A stretch of 64,000 nucleotides of DNA from Novosphingobium jiangmenense (GTDB lineage Bacteria; Pseudomonadota; Alphaproteobacteria; Sphingomonadales; Sphingomonadaceae). The notes beneath the pieces are model-generated. The model was given only the letters and a program-made list of their open reading frames with translations, was not told the origin of the DNA and searched no databases. This document shows positions 1-7,924 of this stretch, piece by piece. The DNA lies in the NCBI RefSeq assembly GCF_015694345.1, contig NZ_JADQDC010000004.1:62001-126000 (forward strand), given 5' to 3'. The position numbers were made by a program, and so were the translations under genes. How positions within the stretch are numbered: position 1 is the stretch's first letter; every line of letters begins with the position of its first letter.

Positions 1-21
1 CGCTCCACCGTCGAGGCGTAA
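1..21 (+). CDS. Possible 3' end of a truncated upstream gene
   Basis: Frame 1 of the first bases is open from the window edge and stops with TAA at 19-21, giving a short tail ending in STVEA. It could be the end of a plus-strand gene whose body lies outside the window. Six codons are too few to identify a product, and a chance open stretch is equally possible. Confidence 0.2.
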   Translation, partial: RSTVEA

Positions 22-55
22 GCGACAAATCACTTCAGCAACTCGGAATGGGAAA

Positions 56-132
56 TGGCGCACCCGACAGGATTCGAACCTGTGGCCTTTGCCTTCGGAG
101 GGCAACGCTCTATCCAGCTGAGCTACGGGTGC
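56..132 (-). tRNA. tRNA-Arg (anticodon CCG)
   Basis: The complementary strand folds as a complete tRNA. The acceptor stem is GCACCCG with CGGGTGC, the D arm begins GCTC AGCTGGATA GAGC, the anticodon loop is CTCCGAA with anticodon CCG (reads Arg codon CGG), and the T arm carries TTCGAAT. A discriminator G and an encoded CCA (complement at 56-58) complete the 3' end. It is a standalone gene; CGG is a common Arg codon in this GC-rich sequence. Confidence 0.96.
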
Positions 133-250
133 AGGGCCGAGACGGCACCTAGCAGCGCCTTGGCGGCCTTGCCAGCGATTTTCGCGTCGATCTGCCTCGC
201 GGCATCCGGCTTAGCGATTTGGGAACCTGTTGCAGGCTAGGCCGGGGGGC

Positions 251-667
251 ATGAACGGGATCCCGACGTCCACGAACGATTCGCGCAGCGCACCGCCGCC
301 GCAGGCAGGTCGGGTGGAATTTGGCCATGCGGCGGGCAACGCGATGTCGATGAAATGGTCGGCATTGCATGATGCCGCCGCTCTGGTCTGCACCCTGGCC
401 GGACTTCAGCCGGAGATGCGCAAGCCCGATGTGCGAAACTTCCCGGCGATCATGCGCGACACCGGCGGCTGGCGCTACGATCTGGCCAAGCAGGGCGTGG
501 ACGATCTGGCGTCGATCATGGAACCGGGGCTCGCAGCCTTGTTGGCGGTCTCGGCCCGCGGGCAATCCCCTCGACCGGCGGCCGCGGCACTATGGCAGGA
601 GTTCGTTGCGTCGCGGGCCGCGTTGCTTGCACTGGTGCCGCCTCTGGGCATCAAGCGGCGGGCCTGA
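251..667 (+). CDS. Conserved-looking hypothetical protein (138 aa)
   Basis: I do not recognise a named family. The start is taken as ATG 251 behind a G-rich stretch; a TTG at 230 would add seven residues. The protein is soluble, without signal peptide or membrane segment. The middle (about residues 45-100) has a balanced composition, including MRKPDVRNFPAI and DTGGWRYDLAKQG, which looks like real protein. The gene converges on mmcB with 12 bases between the stops. No function can be given. Confidence 0.55.
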   Translation: MNGIPTSTNDSRSAPPPQAGRVEFGHAAGNAMSMKWSALHDAAALVCTLAGLQPEMRKPDVRNFPAIMRDTGGWRYDLAKQGVDDLASIMEPGLAALLAVSARGQSPRPAAAALWQEFVASRAALLALVPPLGIKRRA

Positions 668-679
668 ACTCCCTCCCGT

Positions 680-1168
680 TCAACCACCCCAGGTGGCGCA
701 GTGCGGATCAAGGCCGACCAGCTGGCGCCGCAGCGAAGCACGGGCAAGACGTTCGACTTCAGCCTTGCGGCGAGCGGCGGCGAGCGGGATAGTTGGCGCC
801 GGGCGCAGAATCTCGGCATCGTAGCCATCGGCGACGATCACGCCGCAGGCATGGGGCAGAAAGTCTTCGGTTTCGAGAACGGCGCGATCGAGATGCGGGG
901 CAAGGCCCCAGTAGAACCGGTCGCAATGGTCGAGATAATCGGTCCACTTGCCATCGCCGAGGAGATCGGCGCGGCTGACCTTGATCTCGACGATCACGAC
1001 TTGCCCTTTGGCATCGATCCCCATCAGGTCTGCACGCCTGCCCGAGCGCAAGGGCATTTCGGGCAGGCACCAGATATCGTTGCGCGCGAACAGGCGGCAG
1101 ATGCCGCGCGCCACGGCGCGGGCTTCGCGTTCGATCACGTCAGGAGCAGTGGCGGCCGATTCGATCAT
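680..1168 (-). CDS. mmcB: MmcB family DNA repair protein
   Basis: A 162-residue protein of the alphaproteobacterial MmcB family (formerly DUF2159), linked in Caulobacter to mitomycin C damage tolerance. The core resembles a PD-(D/E)XK nuclease fold: RRADLMGID supplies the acidic residue and VVIVEIKVSRADL the ExK element (about residues 44-68), followed by DYLDHCDRFYW. N-terminal EREARAVARGICRLF is typical of the family. The length fits a complete gene. It is transcribed away from the manganese exporter locus with its own upstream gap. Nuclease activity is inferred from fold motifs only. Confidence 0.85.
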   Translation of the reverse strand: MIESAATAPDVIEREARAVARGICRLFARNDIWCLPEMPLRSGRRADLMGIDAKGQVVIVEIKVSRADLLGDGKWTDYLDHCDRFYWGLAPHLDRAVLETEDFLPHACGVIVADGYDAEILRPAPTIPLAAARRKAEVERLARASLRRQLVGLDPHCATWGG

Positions 1169-1205
1169 GCCGCCACTCTAGAACAAATGTCGAACGCGTA
1201 AAGCC

Positions 1206-1784
1206 TCAGAAGATGCCGAGGGTCTGCACAAACAGCCAGACGCCCGTCGCAACGAGCAGGGCGGCGGCAATCATGCGCACGACATCCAGGGGCACACGCT
1301 TGATCAGTTCGTTGCCGAAGAACACTGCGGGCACGTTGGCGATCATCATGCCGAGCGTCGTCCCCATCGTCACCGCGATGGCGTCGTTGAAGCGCGCGCC
1401 TAGCGCGATCGTGGCGATCTGCGTCTTGTCTCCCATCTCGACGATGAAGAAGGCGACCAGCGTGGTGAGGAAGGCACCGTGGCGCGAGGGCTTGGGCGCT
1501 TCGTCCTCGTCCATCTTGTCGGGAACCAGCGTCCACAGACCCATGGCGACAAAGCCCATGGCCACGGCATAGCGGAACCACTGCCCATCGAGATAGGCGG
1601 CGGCGGTTGCGCCGAGCAGCGCGGCGAGGAAGTGGTTGGCGAGCGTTGCGCTGAGGATACCGAGCACGATCGGCAGCGGGCGCTTGAAGCGCGTGGCGAG
1701 GATGATCGCAAGGAGCTGCGTCTTGTCGCCGATTTCGGCGAGCGCAACGATCGCGGTGGAGGTGGTGAGAGCTTCGAACATCAT
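1206..1784 (-). CDS. TMEM165/GDT1 (UPF0016) family cation exporter
   Basis: A 192-residue inner membrane protein with about six hydrophobic segments and the two hallmark repeats of the family, EIGDKTQ near residue 17 and EMGDKTQ near residue 117; each acidic loop contributes to a cation site. Bacterial members export Mn2+ (some move Ca2+). The gene lies directly behind a yybP-ykoY riboswitch on the same strand, which strongly supports manganese as substrate and as inducer. The start ATG 1784 is 77 bases after the aptamer end. Complete and monocistronic in appearance. Confidence 0.9.
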   Translation of the reverse strand: MMFEALTTSTAIVALAEIGDKTQLLAIILATRFKRPLPIVLGILSATLANHFLAALLGATAAAYLDGQWFRYAVAMGFVAMGLWTLVPDKMDEDEAPKPSRHGAFLTTLVAFFIVEMGDKTQIATIALGARFNDAIAVTMGTTLGMMIANVPAVFFGNELIKRVPLDVVRMIAAALLVATGVWLFVQTLGIF

Positions 1785-1860
1785 GATTTCCGGGGCCGGG
1801 CGGAGCGATCAGGCCAACGACAACGTGCCCCTCCGCCCGGCCCGGACGATGGGTTCGCTG

Positions 1861-1971
1861 TCATTGGTCTCGCCCGGAGGACCAGAAAGGTCCTGCCGCC
1901 TGCGCCATGGCCTCTCGACCAAGCATGTTGACGCTGAGGGCCGCGAAACGCGGTGGCTACTCCCCAAGTGA
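1861..1971 (-). promoter_or_regulatory. yybP-ykoY Mn2+ riboswitch
   Basis: On the minus strand the leader contains the conserved yybP-ykoY pieces in order: GGGGAGTAGCC after the P1 strand TCACTTGG, a GC hairpin around CCGCG-TTT-CGCGG, then GTCAACATGCT, a long GC-rich arm, and GGGCGAGACC followed by the P1 partner CCAATGA. P1 closes as TCA/TGA plus TTGG/CCAA. In this class Mn2+ bridges the two conserved loops and switches the downstream gene on. It precedes the TMEM165-type exporter, the usual partner of this element. Confidence 0.9.
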
Positions 1972-2070
1972 CGTGAGAGGGCCGTTAGCTGCGTATGGTG
2001 TGCGGCGCAAGAGCGAGCTATGGCGCGCCGGAGCGCTACCCGACGACGGGCGCGCCAAAGGAACCCCGTC

Positions 2071-3390
2071 GTGAAGCGCATTGCCTTTGCCATCGTCGCA
2101 TGTTGCATTGCCCCGCCCGCACAGGCCGAGGAAAGTCCCTGGACACTCTCTGCATCGGCGCGGCTGCGCGTGGAATCCATCGGCGGGCAGTTCCGCCCCC
2201 TGCCCGCTCCGGCAACCGATACGATGGTTTCGCTCAGGACCGAGCTTGCTGCGAGCTATGATGCCGGGCCGGTACGATTCAATGCCGAGGTGTGGGACGC
2301 GCGCGCCTGGGGGCAGGACCTGCGGTCATCAGCCAACAGCGGCGAGGTCAATGCGCTGGAACTGGTGCAGGCCAATGTCGCGGTGAAGCTGGCAGGAAAG
2401 AGCGCGCTGACGCTGGGGCGCTATACGCTCGACCTCGGCAACCGGCGCATGGTGGCGCGGCAGCGGTTCCGGAACACGACAAATGCCTTCACTGGAGCGC
2501 TGCTCGCGCTGGACGGGGGCAAGGGGCGCAAGCTTGACCTCATGTTCGCGCTGCCGCACCAGCGCCTGCCCGATGATGCGGCAAGCATCCGCGACGACAA
2601 GGTGCAGTGGGACCGCGAGAGCTTCGACGTGATGTTCTTCGGCGGACACGGCACACTACCGAACGTGCTGGGCGGCACGCTGCAGCCCTACGCGTTCGGG
2701 CTGGTCGAGCGCGATAGCGCGAAGCTGGCGACCGCGAACCGGCGGATCGGGACCGTGGGGGCGCGGCACTTCGTCAAGGCGAAGGCAGGCGCCTGGGACC
2801 ACGACATCGAAGGCGCGGTGCAGTTCGGCAAGGCGCGGCGGACAGCGGGCGCGGCGGACGTGACGGACCTCGACGTGTTTGCGTGGTTCGTCCACGCCGA
2901 CGCCGGATACACCTTCGCAGGCGGCTGGAGCCCGCGCGTGGTGGCGATGTTCGATGCGGCGAGCGGCGACAAGGGCAAGGCGGGGAAGTTCACGCGGTTC
3001 GACGCGCTCTATTCGGCGCGGCGTTTCGAGTTCGGACCGAACGGGCTGTACGGTCCATTCCGCCGGAGCAACATCGTCTCGCCCTCGCTGCGACTGGAGG
3101 TGACGCCTTCCAAGCGGACCGACGGGTTCATGGCCTGGCGCACGGCCTGGGCGGAGAACCGGCGCGACCAGTTTGCCGCGACGGGCGTGCGCGATGCGAG
3201 CGGGGCTTCGGGCAACCTTGGCGGACACCAGATCGAGGGGCGCGTACGGCACTGGATCGTACCGGGGCTGCTTCAGGTGGATGGCGGCGCGGCGGTGCTG
3301 CTCAAGCGTCGGCTGTTGACGAATGCACCTAACGCGCCTGCGACGGGGAACACCACCTACGGCTATGTGGACCTGACGCTGACGCTTTGA
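2071..3390 (+). CDS. Alginate export family outer membrane protein
   Basis: A 439-residue protein with a signal peptide (KRIAFAIVACCIAPPAQA) starting at GTG 2071, with AAAGGA just upstream. The mature part alternates short polar and aromatic strands as in a beta-barrel porin and ends in YVDLTLTL, a good outer membrane C-terminal strand. The pattern (ASARLRVESIGGQ, GRYTLDLGNRRMVARQRFRN, RSNIVSPSLRLE) matches the alginate_exp domain family. In sphingomonads these are often general substrate channels, so alginate itself is not implied. Its 3' end overlaps the converging DUF1289 gene by 28 bases. Confidence 0.82.
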   Translation: MKRIAFAIVACCIAPPAQAEESPWTLSASARLRVESIGGQFRPLPAPATDTMVSLRTELAASYDAGPVRFNAEVWDARAWGQDLRSSANSGEVNALELVQANVAVKLAGKSALTLGRYTLDLGNRRMVARQRFRNTTNAFTGALLALDGGKGRKLDLMFALPHQRLPDDAASIRDDKVQWDRESFDVMFFGGHGTLPNVLGGTLQPYAFGLVERDSAKLATANRRIGTVGARHFVKAKAGAWDHDIEGAVQFGKARRTAGAADVTDLDVFAWFVHADAGYTFAGGWSPRVVAMFDAASGDKGKAGKFTRFDALYSARRFEFGPNGLYGPFRRSNIVSPSLRLEVTPSKRTDGFMAWRTAWAENRRDQFAATGVRDASGASGNLGGHQIEGRVRHWIVPGLLQVDGGAAVLLKRRLLTNAPNAPATGNTTYGYVDLTLTL

Positions 3391-3551
3391 CGGGCGGCGA
3401 GAGCACGGAGGATCGCGTGCTTCTCCTGCGCCGTGGCGGTGAACCATGCCGTGATTTCGCCAAGCGTGCGCTGGCAACCGCGGCAGACCTCGGTCGCCCG
3501 GTCGATCTCGCAGACGCCGGTGCAGGGACTGGGCGGGTGCGCTTCGGTCAC
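3363..3551 (-). CDS. DUF1289 domain-containing protein
   Basis: A 62-residue protein with the DUF1289 cysteine arrangement PCTGVCEID and VCRGCQRTLGEI (four cysteines in two pairs, residues about 10-26), followed by the W-rich AWFTATAQEKHAIL. The cysteines suggest a small metal-binding module, but the family function is unknown. The start is GTG 3551, which overlaps the stop of the upstream peptidase gene as GTGA, so the two are translationally coupled. It converges on the porin gene and the two 3' ends overlap. Confidence 0.85.
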   Translation of the reverse strand: MTEAHPPSPCTGVCEIDRATEVCRGCQRTLGEITAWFTATAQEKHAILRALAARQSVSVRST

Positions 3552-4858
3552 CGCGCAGACTTCTCCGCCGAGAGCCGGGTCATCAGCAGGGCCGCACGCT
3601 TGGCCTGGGTCCAGATGCTGGGGACATCGACCGTTTCGCCCGGCGCATGATCGCCGGTGGAGTGCGGGCCGAGGCCGACGAGGCCGTCGACGTATTCGGC
3701 AACGAAGCTGATGTCCCCAGCCCCGCGCTTCATCGGATCGAGCGGCTGCATCTGCGGCAGGTCGAGCGTTGTGTTGACCTGGTTGAGCCGGGCCAGCAGC
3801 GCCTTGTTGCCCTCGGTCGGAGCCATCGGCGGATAGCCTTCGCTGAATTCGATCTTTGCGGTGGTCACACCGGGATAGCTGCGCGCGACGATGGCTTGCA
3901 TCTTGCGCATCGCGGCGGCGTTTTGCTGAGGCGAGAGGGTGCGCAGATCTCCGCGTGCCACGGCCTTGCCGGCGATTATGTTGGTTTTCCCCTGCGCAGA
4001 GACATGGGCGTTGTCTTCCGCCACAGTTGCCTCCGCCCCGCCGGCGATCAGGCCGACGTTGAGGGTGAGGTAGGGTTCGGGCAGTTCGGTGCGGAAGGCG
4101 TCCACGATCTTCGCTGCGGCATAGATGGCACCGTCGCCCGCGCTTGCGCCCCAAACGCCGCTGGAGTGGCCGGACTTCGCCTCGATGGTGAGCGCCCAGC
4201 TTTGCGAGGAGCGGCGGGCGATCGAGCCCATGTCGAGACCGTTCTCGCGGGAGAGGCCTTCGAAATCGAGCGCGACATCGGCGGCCTTTGCGGCAGCGAC
4301 GAGGTCGGCGCGAGCGACTTGGGTGGGAGAACCCGCCTCCTCCTCGTCGCCTGTGAGGAAGACTTCGATGTTGGCGCCCTTGAGGGTTCCCGCCGCATGC
4401 ATGGCGCGCACGGCGGCGAGAATCACGGCGATGCCGCCCTTGTCGTCACCCACGCCGGGGCCGGTGGCCTTGTCTCCGTTGCGCACATAGGTCTGGAAAG
4501 GGGAGTCCGGCTCGAACACCGTATCGAGGTGTCCGATCAGCAGGAGCTTCTTTTTGCCCTTGCGGCCCTTGTGGCTGAGGACGAGGTGCCCGGCTCGTCC
4601 TGTCTGCTCCATCGGAATCCAGCGCGAGGTGAAGCCCAGAGCGGTGAACTCCGGCACGACGATATCCCGCACCTTGCGCACGCCATCGAGGTTACGGCTT
4701 CCCGAGTTCTGGTTAACCATGGTCTCAAGGAACTTGAGCGTGCGGGCCTGCTCGGCGTCGACCGTCGCGGCCATCTTCGCTTCGGCCCCCTTTGGCGCGG
4801 CATGTGCGGTGCTGCCAACGAGCACAAGAGCAGCCATCAGACCAGACGTGAAACGCAT
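3548..4858 (-). CDS. M20 family metallopeptidase (secreted)
   Basis: A 436-residue M20/M28-like zinc hydrolase with a signal peptide ending near AHA (residues 1-20). Visible motifs are LLLIGHLDTVFEP (first metal His and Asp), GPGVGDDKGGIAVIL (bridging Asp) and TGDEEEAGSPT (catalytic Glu pair), with a dimerisation/lid region between about residues 215 and 320 and a C-terminal metal His in GLGPHSTGDHAPGE. This is the glutamate carboxypeptidase-like branch, acting in the periplasm on peptides or N-acyl amino acids. It is followed by DUF1289 with a 4-base overlap. Confidence 0.88.
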   Translation of the reverse strand: MRFTSGLMAALVLVGSTAHAAPKGAEAKMAATVDAEQARTLKFLETMVNQNSGSRNLDGVRKVRDIVVPEFTALGFTSRWIPMEQTGRAGHLVLSHKGRKGKKKLLLIGHLDTVFEPDSPFQTYVRNGDKATGPGVGDDKGGIAVILAAVRAMHAAGTLKGANIEVFLTGDEEEAGSPTQVARADLVAAAKAADVALDFEGLSRENGLDMGSIARRSSQSWALTIEAKSGHSSGVWGASAGDGAIYAAAKIVDAFRTELPEPYLTLNVGLIAGGAEATVAEDNAHVSAQGKTNIIAGKAVARGDLRTLSPQQNAAAMRKMQAIVARSYPGVTTAKIEFSEGYPPMAPTEGNKALLARLNQVNTTLDLPQMQPLDPMKRGAGDISFVAEYVDGLVGLGPHSTGDHAPGETVDVPSIWTQAKRAALLMTRLSAEKSAR

Positions 4859-5185
4859 CGACCCACTCCTTTTGCGGGCACGTTGGCGAGGTGGAAGGCG
4901 CCTTGCAACCGCCTTTTGCCCGAATTTCCTTGCCTTATCGGGAGGTGCCCCCTATGTGCAGCGCAGCAAGACCGGCGGCGGACAATCCGCTGCAATCCGG
5001 GTGCTGGCGTGAGATTTCGCTCTCGAAGCAGAAATCCGCCCCGGACGAACGGTCATTGCCCCGCCCGCTTCCCCTTTCACGCATGGGTCGCACGATCGAC
5101 CCCGCTCGTGCCGTCTTGGCGCGTGCGCACAAGCGAACTCCCTCGCGCGTCGGCATTCTGCCGATGCGCCGACGAAAGCATATTC
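4859..5185. other. Divergent intergenic region upstream of the peptidase and the DEAD-box helicase
   Basis: 327 bases without a convincing gene. It carries the start regions of two divergent genes and, at its right end, an 11-bp hairpin (described separately). No clear sigma70 hexamers stand out. The length suggests a long 5' untranslated leader for the helicase. Confidence 0.5.
5145..5169 (+). promoter_or_regulatory. Hairpin in the 5' leader of the DEAD-box helicase
   Basis: The arms 5145-5155 and 5159-5169 form an 11-bp stem (one G.T pair) closed by the loop TTC, ending 16 bases before the helicase ATG at 5186. No T-run follows, so it is not an intrinsic terminator. A role in mRNA stability, autoregulation or temperature response is inference. 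Confidence 0.5.
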
Positions 5186-6718
5186 ATGTCCTATTTTTCC
5201 GAACTCGGCCTTGCCGAACCCATTCTTCGTGCGCTTGAATCCAAGGGCTACAACGACCCGACGCCGATCCAGCGCCAGGCGATCCCCGCCCTGCTGCAGG
5301 GGCGCGACCTGCTCGGCATCGCGCAGACTGGCACCGGCAAGACCGCCGCGTTCTCGCTGCCTTCGCTGCACCGCCTGGCGGCCAATCCGCAGCCGCGCAA
5401 GCCGGCCTCGTGCCGCATGCTGGTGCTCTCGCCGACGCGTGAGCTGGCCGCGCAGATTGCCGACAACATGAAGGGCTATGCCCGCTATCTCAACATGTCG
5501 GTCGATTGCGTGTTCGGCGGCGTGCCGGTGGGCAAGCAGGCCCGCCGTCTGGTGCCGGGCGTCGACATCCTTGTCGCCACGCCGGGCCGCCTGCTCGATC
5601 TGATCGACCAGCGCGCACTGACGCTGGGCCGCACCGAAATCTTCGTGCTCGACGAAGCCGACCAGATGATGGACCTGGGCTTCATCCATGCGCTGAAGCG
5701 CGTGGCCAACCTGCTGCCCAAGACCCGCCAGAGCCTGTTTTTCTCGGCAACGATGCCCAAGGCGATCGAAGACCTTGGCAAGCAGTTCATCGTCAATCCG
5801 GTGCGCGTCGAAGTCGCCCCCAACTCGACCACGGCCGAGCGCGTCGAACAGTACGTTACGTTCATCAACCAGGCCGAGAAGCAGGCGCTGCTCACGCTGC
5901 GCATCCGTGCGCTGCTGGCCTCGAAGGAGCTCGACCGCGCGCTGGTGTTCACCCGCACCAAGCACGGTGCCGACCGCGTGGTGCGCCACTTGACTTCCGC
6001 CGGGATCGACGCCCGCGCCATCCACGGCAACAAGAGCCAGGCGCAGCGCACCGCCGCGCTCGAGGCGTTCCGTCAGGGTTCGTGCCCGGTGCTGGTCGCC
6101 ACTGACATCGCCGCGCGCGGGATCGACGTTTCGGGGGTGAGCCACGTGTTCAACTTCGAACTGCCCAACGTGCCCGAGCAGTACGTCCATCGCATCGGCC
6201 GCACCGCGCGTGCCGGGGCTGACGGCATCGCCATCAGCTTCTGCGCGCCGGACGAGAAGCCCTACCTCAAGGACATCGAGAAGCTGACGCGGGTCAAGAT
6301 CGACACGCTGGGCCTGCCCGAAAACTTCATGGCCGAAGCCGCCAAGCTGCCCGCCCCCAGCCGCAAGCCTGCGGAAATGGAGCAGGATGCGCGCCGCGAT
6401 GCCCGCGATGCGCGTGGCAATAGTGGCCGTGGCAGCCAAGGTCAGGGGCGTGGTGGCGAGGGCCGGGGTGGTCAGCGCCGCGACAGCCAGGCCCATGGCG
6501 GCCGCGCGCAGGGCCGTGATGGACGTCCGCGCGACGTCTCGCCGCGTCAGGAGCGTCGTGACGGCGGTGCTGCCGATCGCGGTCCGGTGCGCAATCCGGT
6601 GCTCGAAGCCACGCTCAACGGTGGCGAGCGCGAGGACGCGGGCAAGCCGCGTCGCTTCCGTCCGCGCGGTGCGCCGGGCGTGGGCGCGCACAAGCACAAG
6701 GTTCGCCGCGCGAGCTGA
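5186..6718 (+). CDS. DEAD-box ATP-dependent RNA helicase, RhlE-like
   Basis: A 510-residue helicase with all core motifs: the Q motif (YNDPTPIQRQAIP), motif I AQTGTGKTAAF, Ia PTRELAAQI, Ib TPGRLLDL, II DEAD in VLDEADQMMD, III SATMPK, IV ALVFTRTKHGADRV, V DIAARGIDV and VI HRIGRTARAG. After about residue 390 comes a basic, Gly/Arg/Gln-rich disordered tail (RGGEGRGGQRRD), as in RhlE-type helicases that unwind rRNA or mRNA. The start ATG follows a weak GAAAG. Although a much longer open frame runs in from upstream, homology begins here at MSYFSELGL. Confidence 0.93.
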   Translation: MSYFSELGLAEPILRALESKGYNDPTPIQRQAIPALLQGRDLLGIAQTGTGKTAAFSLPSLHRLAANPQPRKPASCRMLVLSPTRELAAQIADNMKGYARYLNMSVDCVFGGVPVGKQARRLVPGVDILVATPGRLLDLIDQRALTLGRTEIFVLDEADQMMDLGFIHALKRVANLLPKTRQSLFFSATMPKAIEDLGKQFIVNPVRVEVAPNSTTAERVEQYVTFINQAEKQALLTLRIRALLASKELDRALVFTRTKHGADRVVRHLTSAGIDARAIHGNKSQAQRTAALEAFRQGSCPVLVATDIAARGIDVSGVSHVFNFELPNVPEQYVHRIGRTARAGADGIAISFCAPDEKPYLKDIEKLTRVKIDTLGLPENFMAEAAKLPAPSRKPAEMEQDARRDARDARGNSGRGSQGQGRGGEGRGGQRRDSQAHGGRAQGRDGRPRDVSPRQERRDGGAADRGPVRNPVLEATLNGGEREDAGKPRRFRPRGAPGVGAHKHKVRRAS

Positions 6719-6728
6719 GGGTCCGGGA

Positions 6729-6754
6729 ACAGCCCTGCCCCAAGGCAGGGCTGT
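6729..6754 (+). terminator. Likely terminator of the helicase gene
   Basis: A perfect 11-bp hairpin (ACAGCCCTGCC with GGCAGGGCTGT, loop CCAA) begins 10 bases after the helicase stop. The tract after it (CCTCTCGCTT) is only moderately T-rich, so termination may be partial. Confidence 0.6.
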
Positions 6755-6788
6755 CCTCTCGCTTGAAACCTTGGCATAGACCCTCGCG

Positions 6789-7499
6789 ATGGACAGCGTT
6801 GTAGCCTCGGCGATTGCCATGACCGTGATCGTGGCGGTGCGCTACCTGCTCACCAGCGGCATGTTCGCCTGGGCCACGCACAAGGTGCGGCCCGGCCACT
6901 ATGCGGGGCTGGAAAAGCAGATCCGTTCCGAAATCACCTGGAGCCTTGCCACGGCGGCGATCTATGGCGTGCCGGCAGGCGTGGTGGCGTGGGGCTGGCA
7001 GCAGCGCGGGTGGACGAAGATCTACACTGATCCGCTTGCCTACCCCTTGTGGTGGATGCCGGTTTCGCTGCTGCTCTACCTCTTCATCCACGACACCTGG
7101 TTCTACTGGACCCACCGATGGATGCATCGCCCGAAGGTGTTCAGGGCCGTCCATGCGATCCACCATGCCAGCCGCCCGCCGACAGCCTGGGCGGCGATGA
7201 ACTTCCATCCCGTAGAGGCGGCCATCGTCTCGCTGCTGATCCCTGCGCTGGTCTTCGTGATCCCGATCCACGCCGGGATGCTGGGGCTGGTGCTGCTGGT
7301 GATGACCGTGATGGGCGTGACCAATCACATGGGCTGGGAGATGTTCCCGAAGTGGCTCGTTCATTCCGGAGCAGGGAACTGGCTGATAACCGCGAGCCAC
7401 CACCATCGCCACCATGAACAATACCGCTGCAACTACGGTCTCTATTTCCGCCTGTGGGACCGGCTGTGCGGCACAGACAAGGGACTGTCCGCACCATGA
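6789..7499 (+). CDS. Sterol desaturase / fatty acid hydroxylase superfamily protein
   Basis: A 236-residue integral membrane di-iron enzyme. Histidine clusters are present in order: HDTWFYWTHRWMH (about residues 103-115), HAIHH, and near the C-terminus SHHHRHHEQY. Four or so hydrophobic segments surround them. Sphingomonad relatives hydroxylate carotenoids or lipids, but the substrate cannot be read from sequence. The ATG of the next gene overlaps its stop as ATGA, so it is the first gene of a short run with the DUF2141 and MFS genes. Confidence 0.85.
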   Translation: MDSVVASAIAMTVIVAVRYLLTSGMFAWATHKVRPGHYAGLEKQIRSEITWSLATAAIYGVPAGVVAWGWQQRGWTKIYTDPLAYPLWWMPVSLLLYLFIHDTWFYWTHRWMHRPKVFRAVHAIHHASRPPTAWAAMNFHPVEAAIVSLLIPALVFVIPIHAGMLGLVLLVMTVMGVTNHMGWEMFPKWLVHSGAGNWLITASHHHRHHEQYRCNYGLYFRLWDRLCGTDKGLSAP

Positions 7500-7924
7500 A
7501 GCGCATTGCACTCCTGCTGCCTCTCCTCCTCGCCGGCAACGCACCCGCACCGACCAGCATTACGGTTGACGTGACCGGCCTGCGCAATGCCAAGGGCATG
7601 GTGTGGCTGTGCATGAGCGCGAATCCCAGGCTGTTCCCCGAAGGCTGCGACAAGGACCCCGCCCACCGCACCGCATCGATGCGCGCCGACCAGCCGGGGC
7701 CGATGGTGATCCGCGACGTGATGCCGGGCCGCTATGCCATCGTCCTCCTGCATGACGAGAACGGGAACAAGAAGATGGACAAGACGCTGTTCCTGCCGAA
7801 GGAGGGCTTCGGCTTCTCGCGCGATGCGCCGGTCAGAATGTCGGCGCCAAAGTTCGATGCGGCGGCCTTCGACGTTACCGGCGGCACGTCTGTCCGCATG
7901 AAAATGAAGGTCCGATACCTGTAG
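7496..7924 (+). CDS. DUF2141 domain-containing secreted protein
   Basis: A 142-residue protein with a signal peptide (KRIALLLPLLLAGNAPA). The body matches the DUF2141 family: ITVDVTGLRNAKGMVWLCMS near the start, a two-cysteine stretch (CMSANPRLFPEGCDK), then PGRYAIVLLHDENGNKKMD and GFGFSRDAPVRMSAPKFDAAAF. These are small periplasmic beta-sandwich proteins of unknown function, often beside carotenoid or lipid genes. Its ATG 7496 overlaps the preceding stop, which fits coupling with the desaturase-like gene. Confidence 0.88.
   Translation: MKRIALLLPLLLAGNAPAPTSITVDVTGLRNAKGMVWLCMSANPRLFPEGCDKDPAHRTASMRADQPGPMVIRDVMPGRYAIVLLHDENGNKKMDKTLFLPKEGFGFSRDAPVRMSAPKFDAAAFDVTGGTSVRMKMKVRYL

Noticed and set aside
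3647-5185. A long plus-strand open frame running from 3647 into the helicase, giving a 1023-residue conceptual protein
   Set aside because: The first 513 codons are antisense to the M20 peptidase and cover the intergenic gap; they show no family features. Helicase homology begins at ATG 5186.
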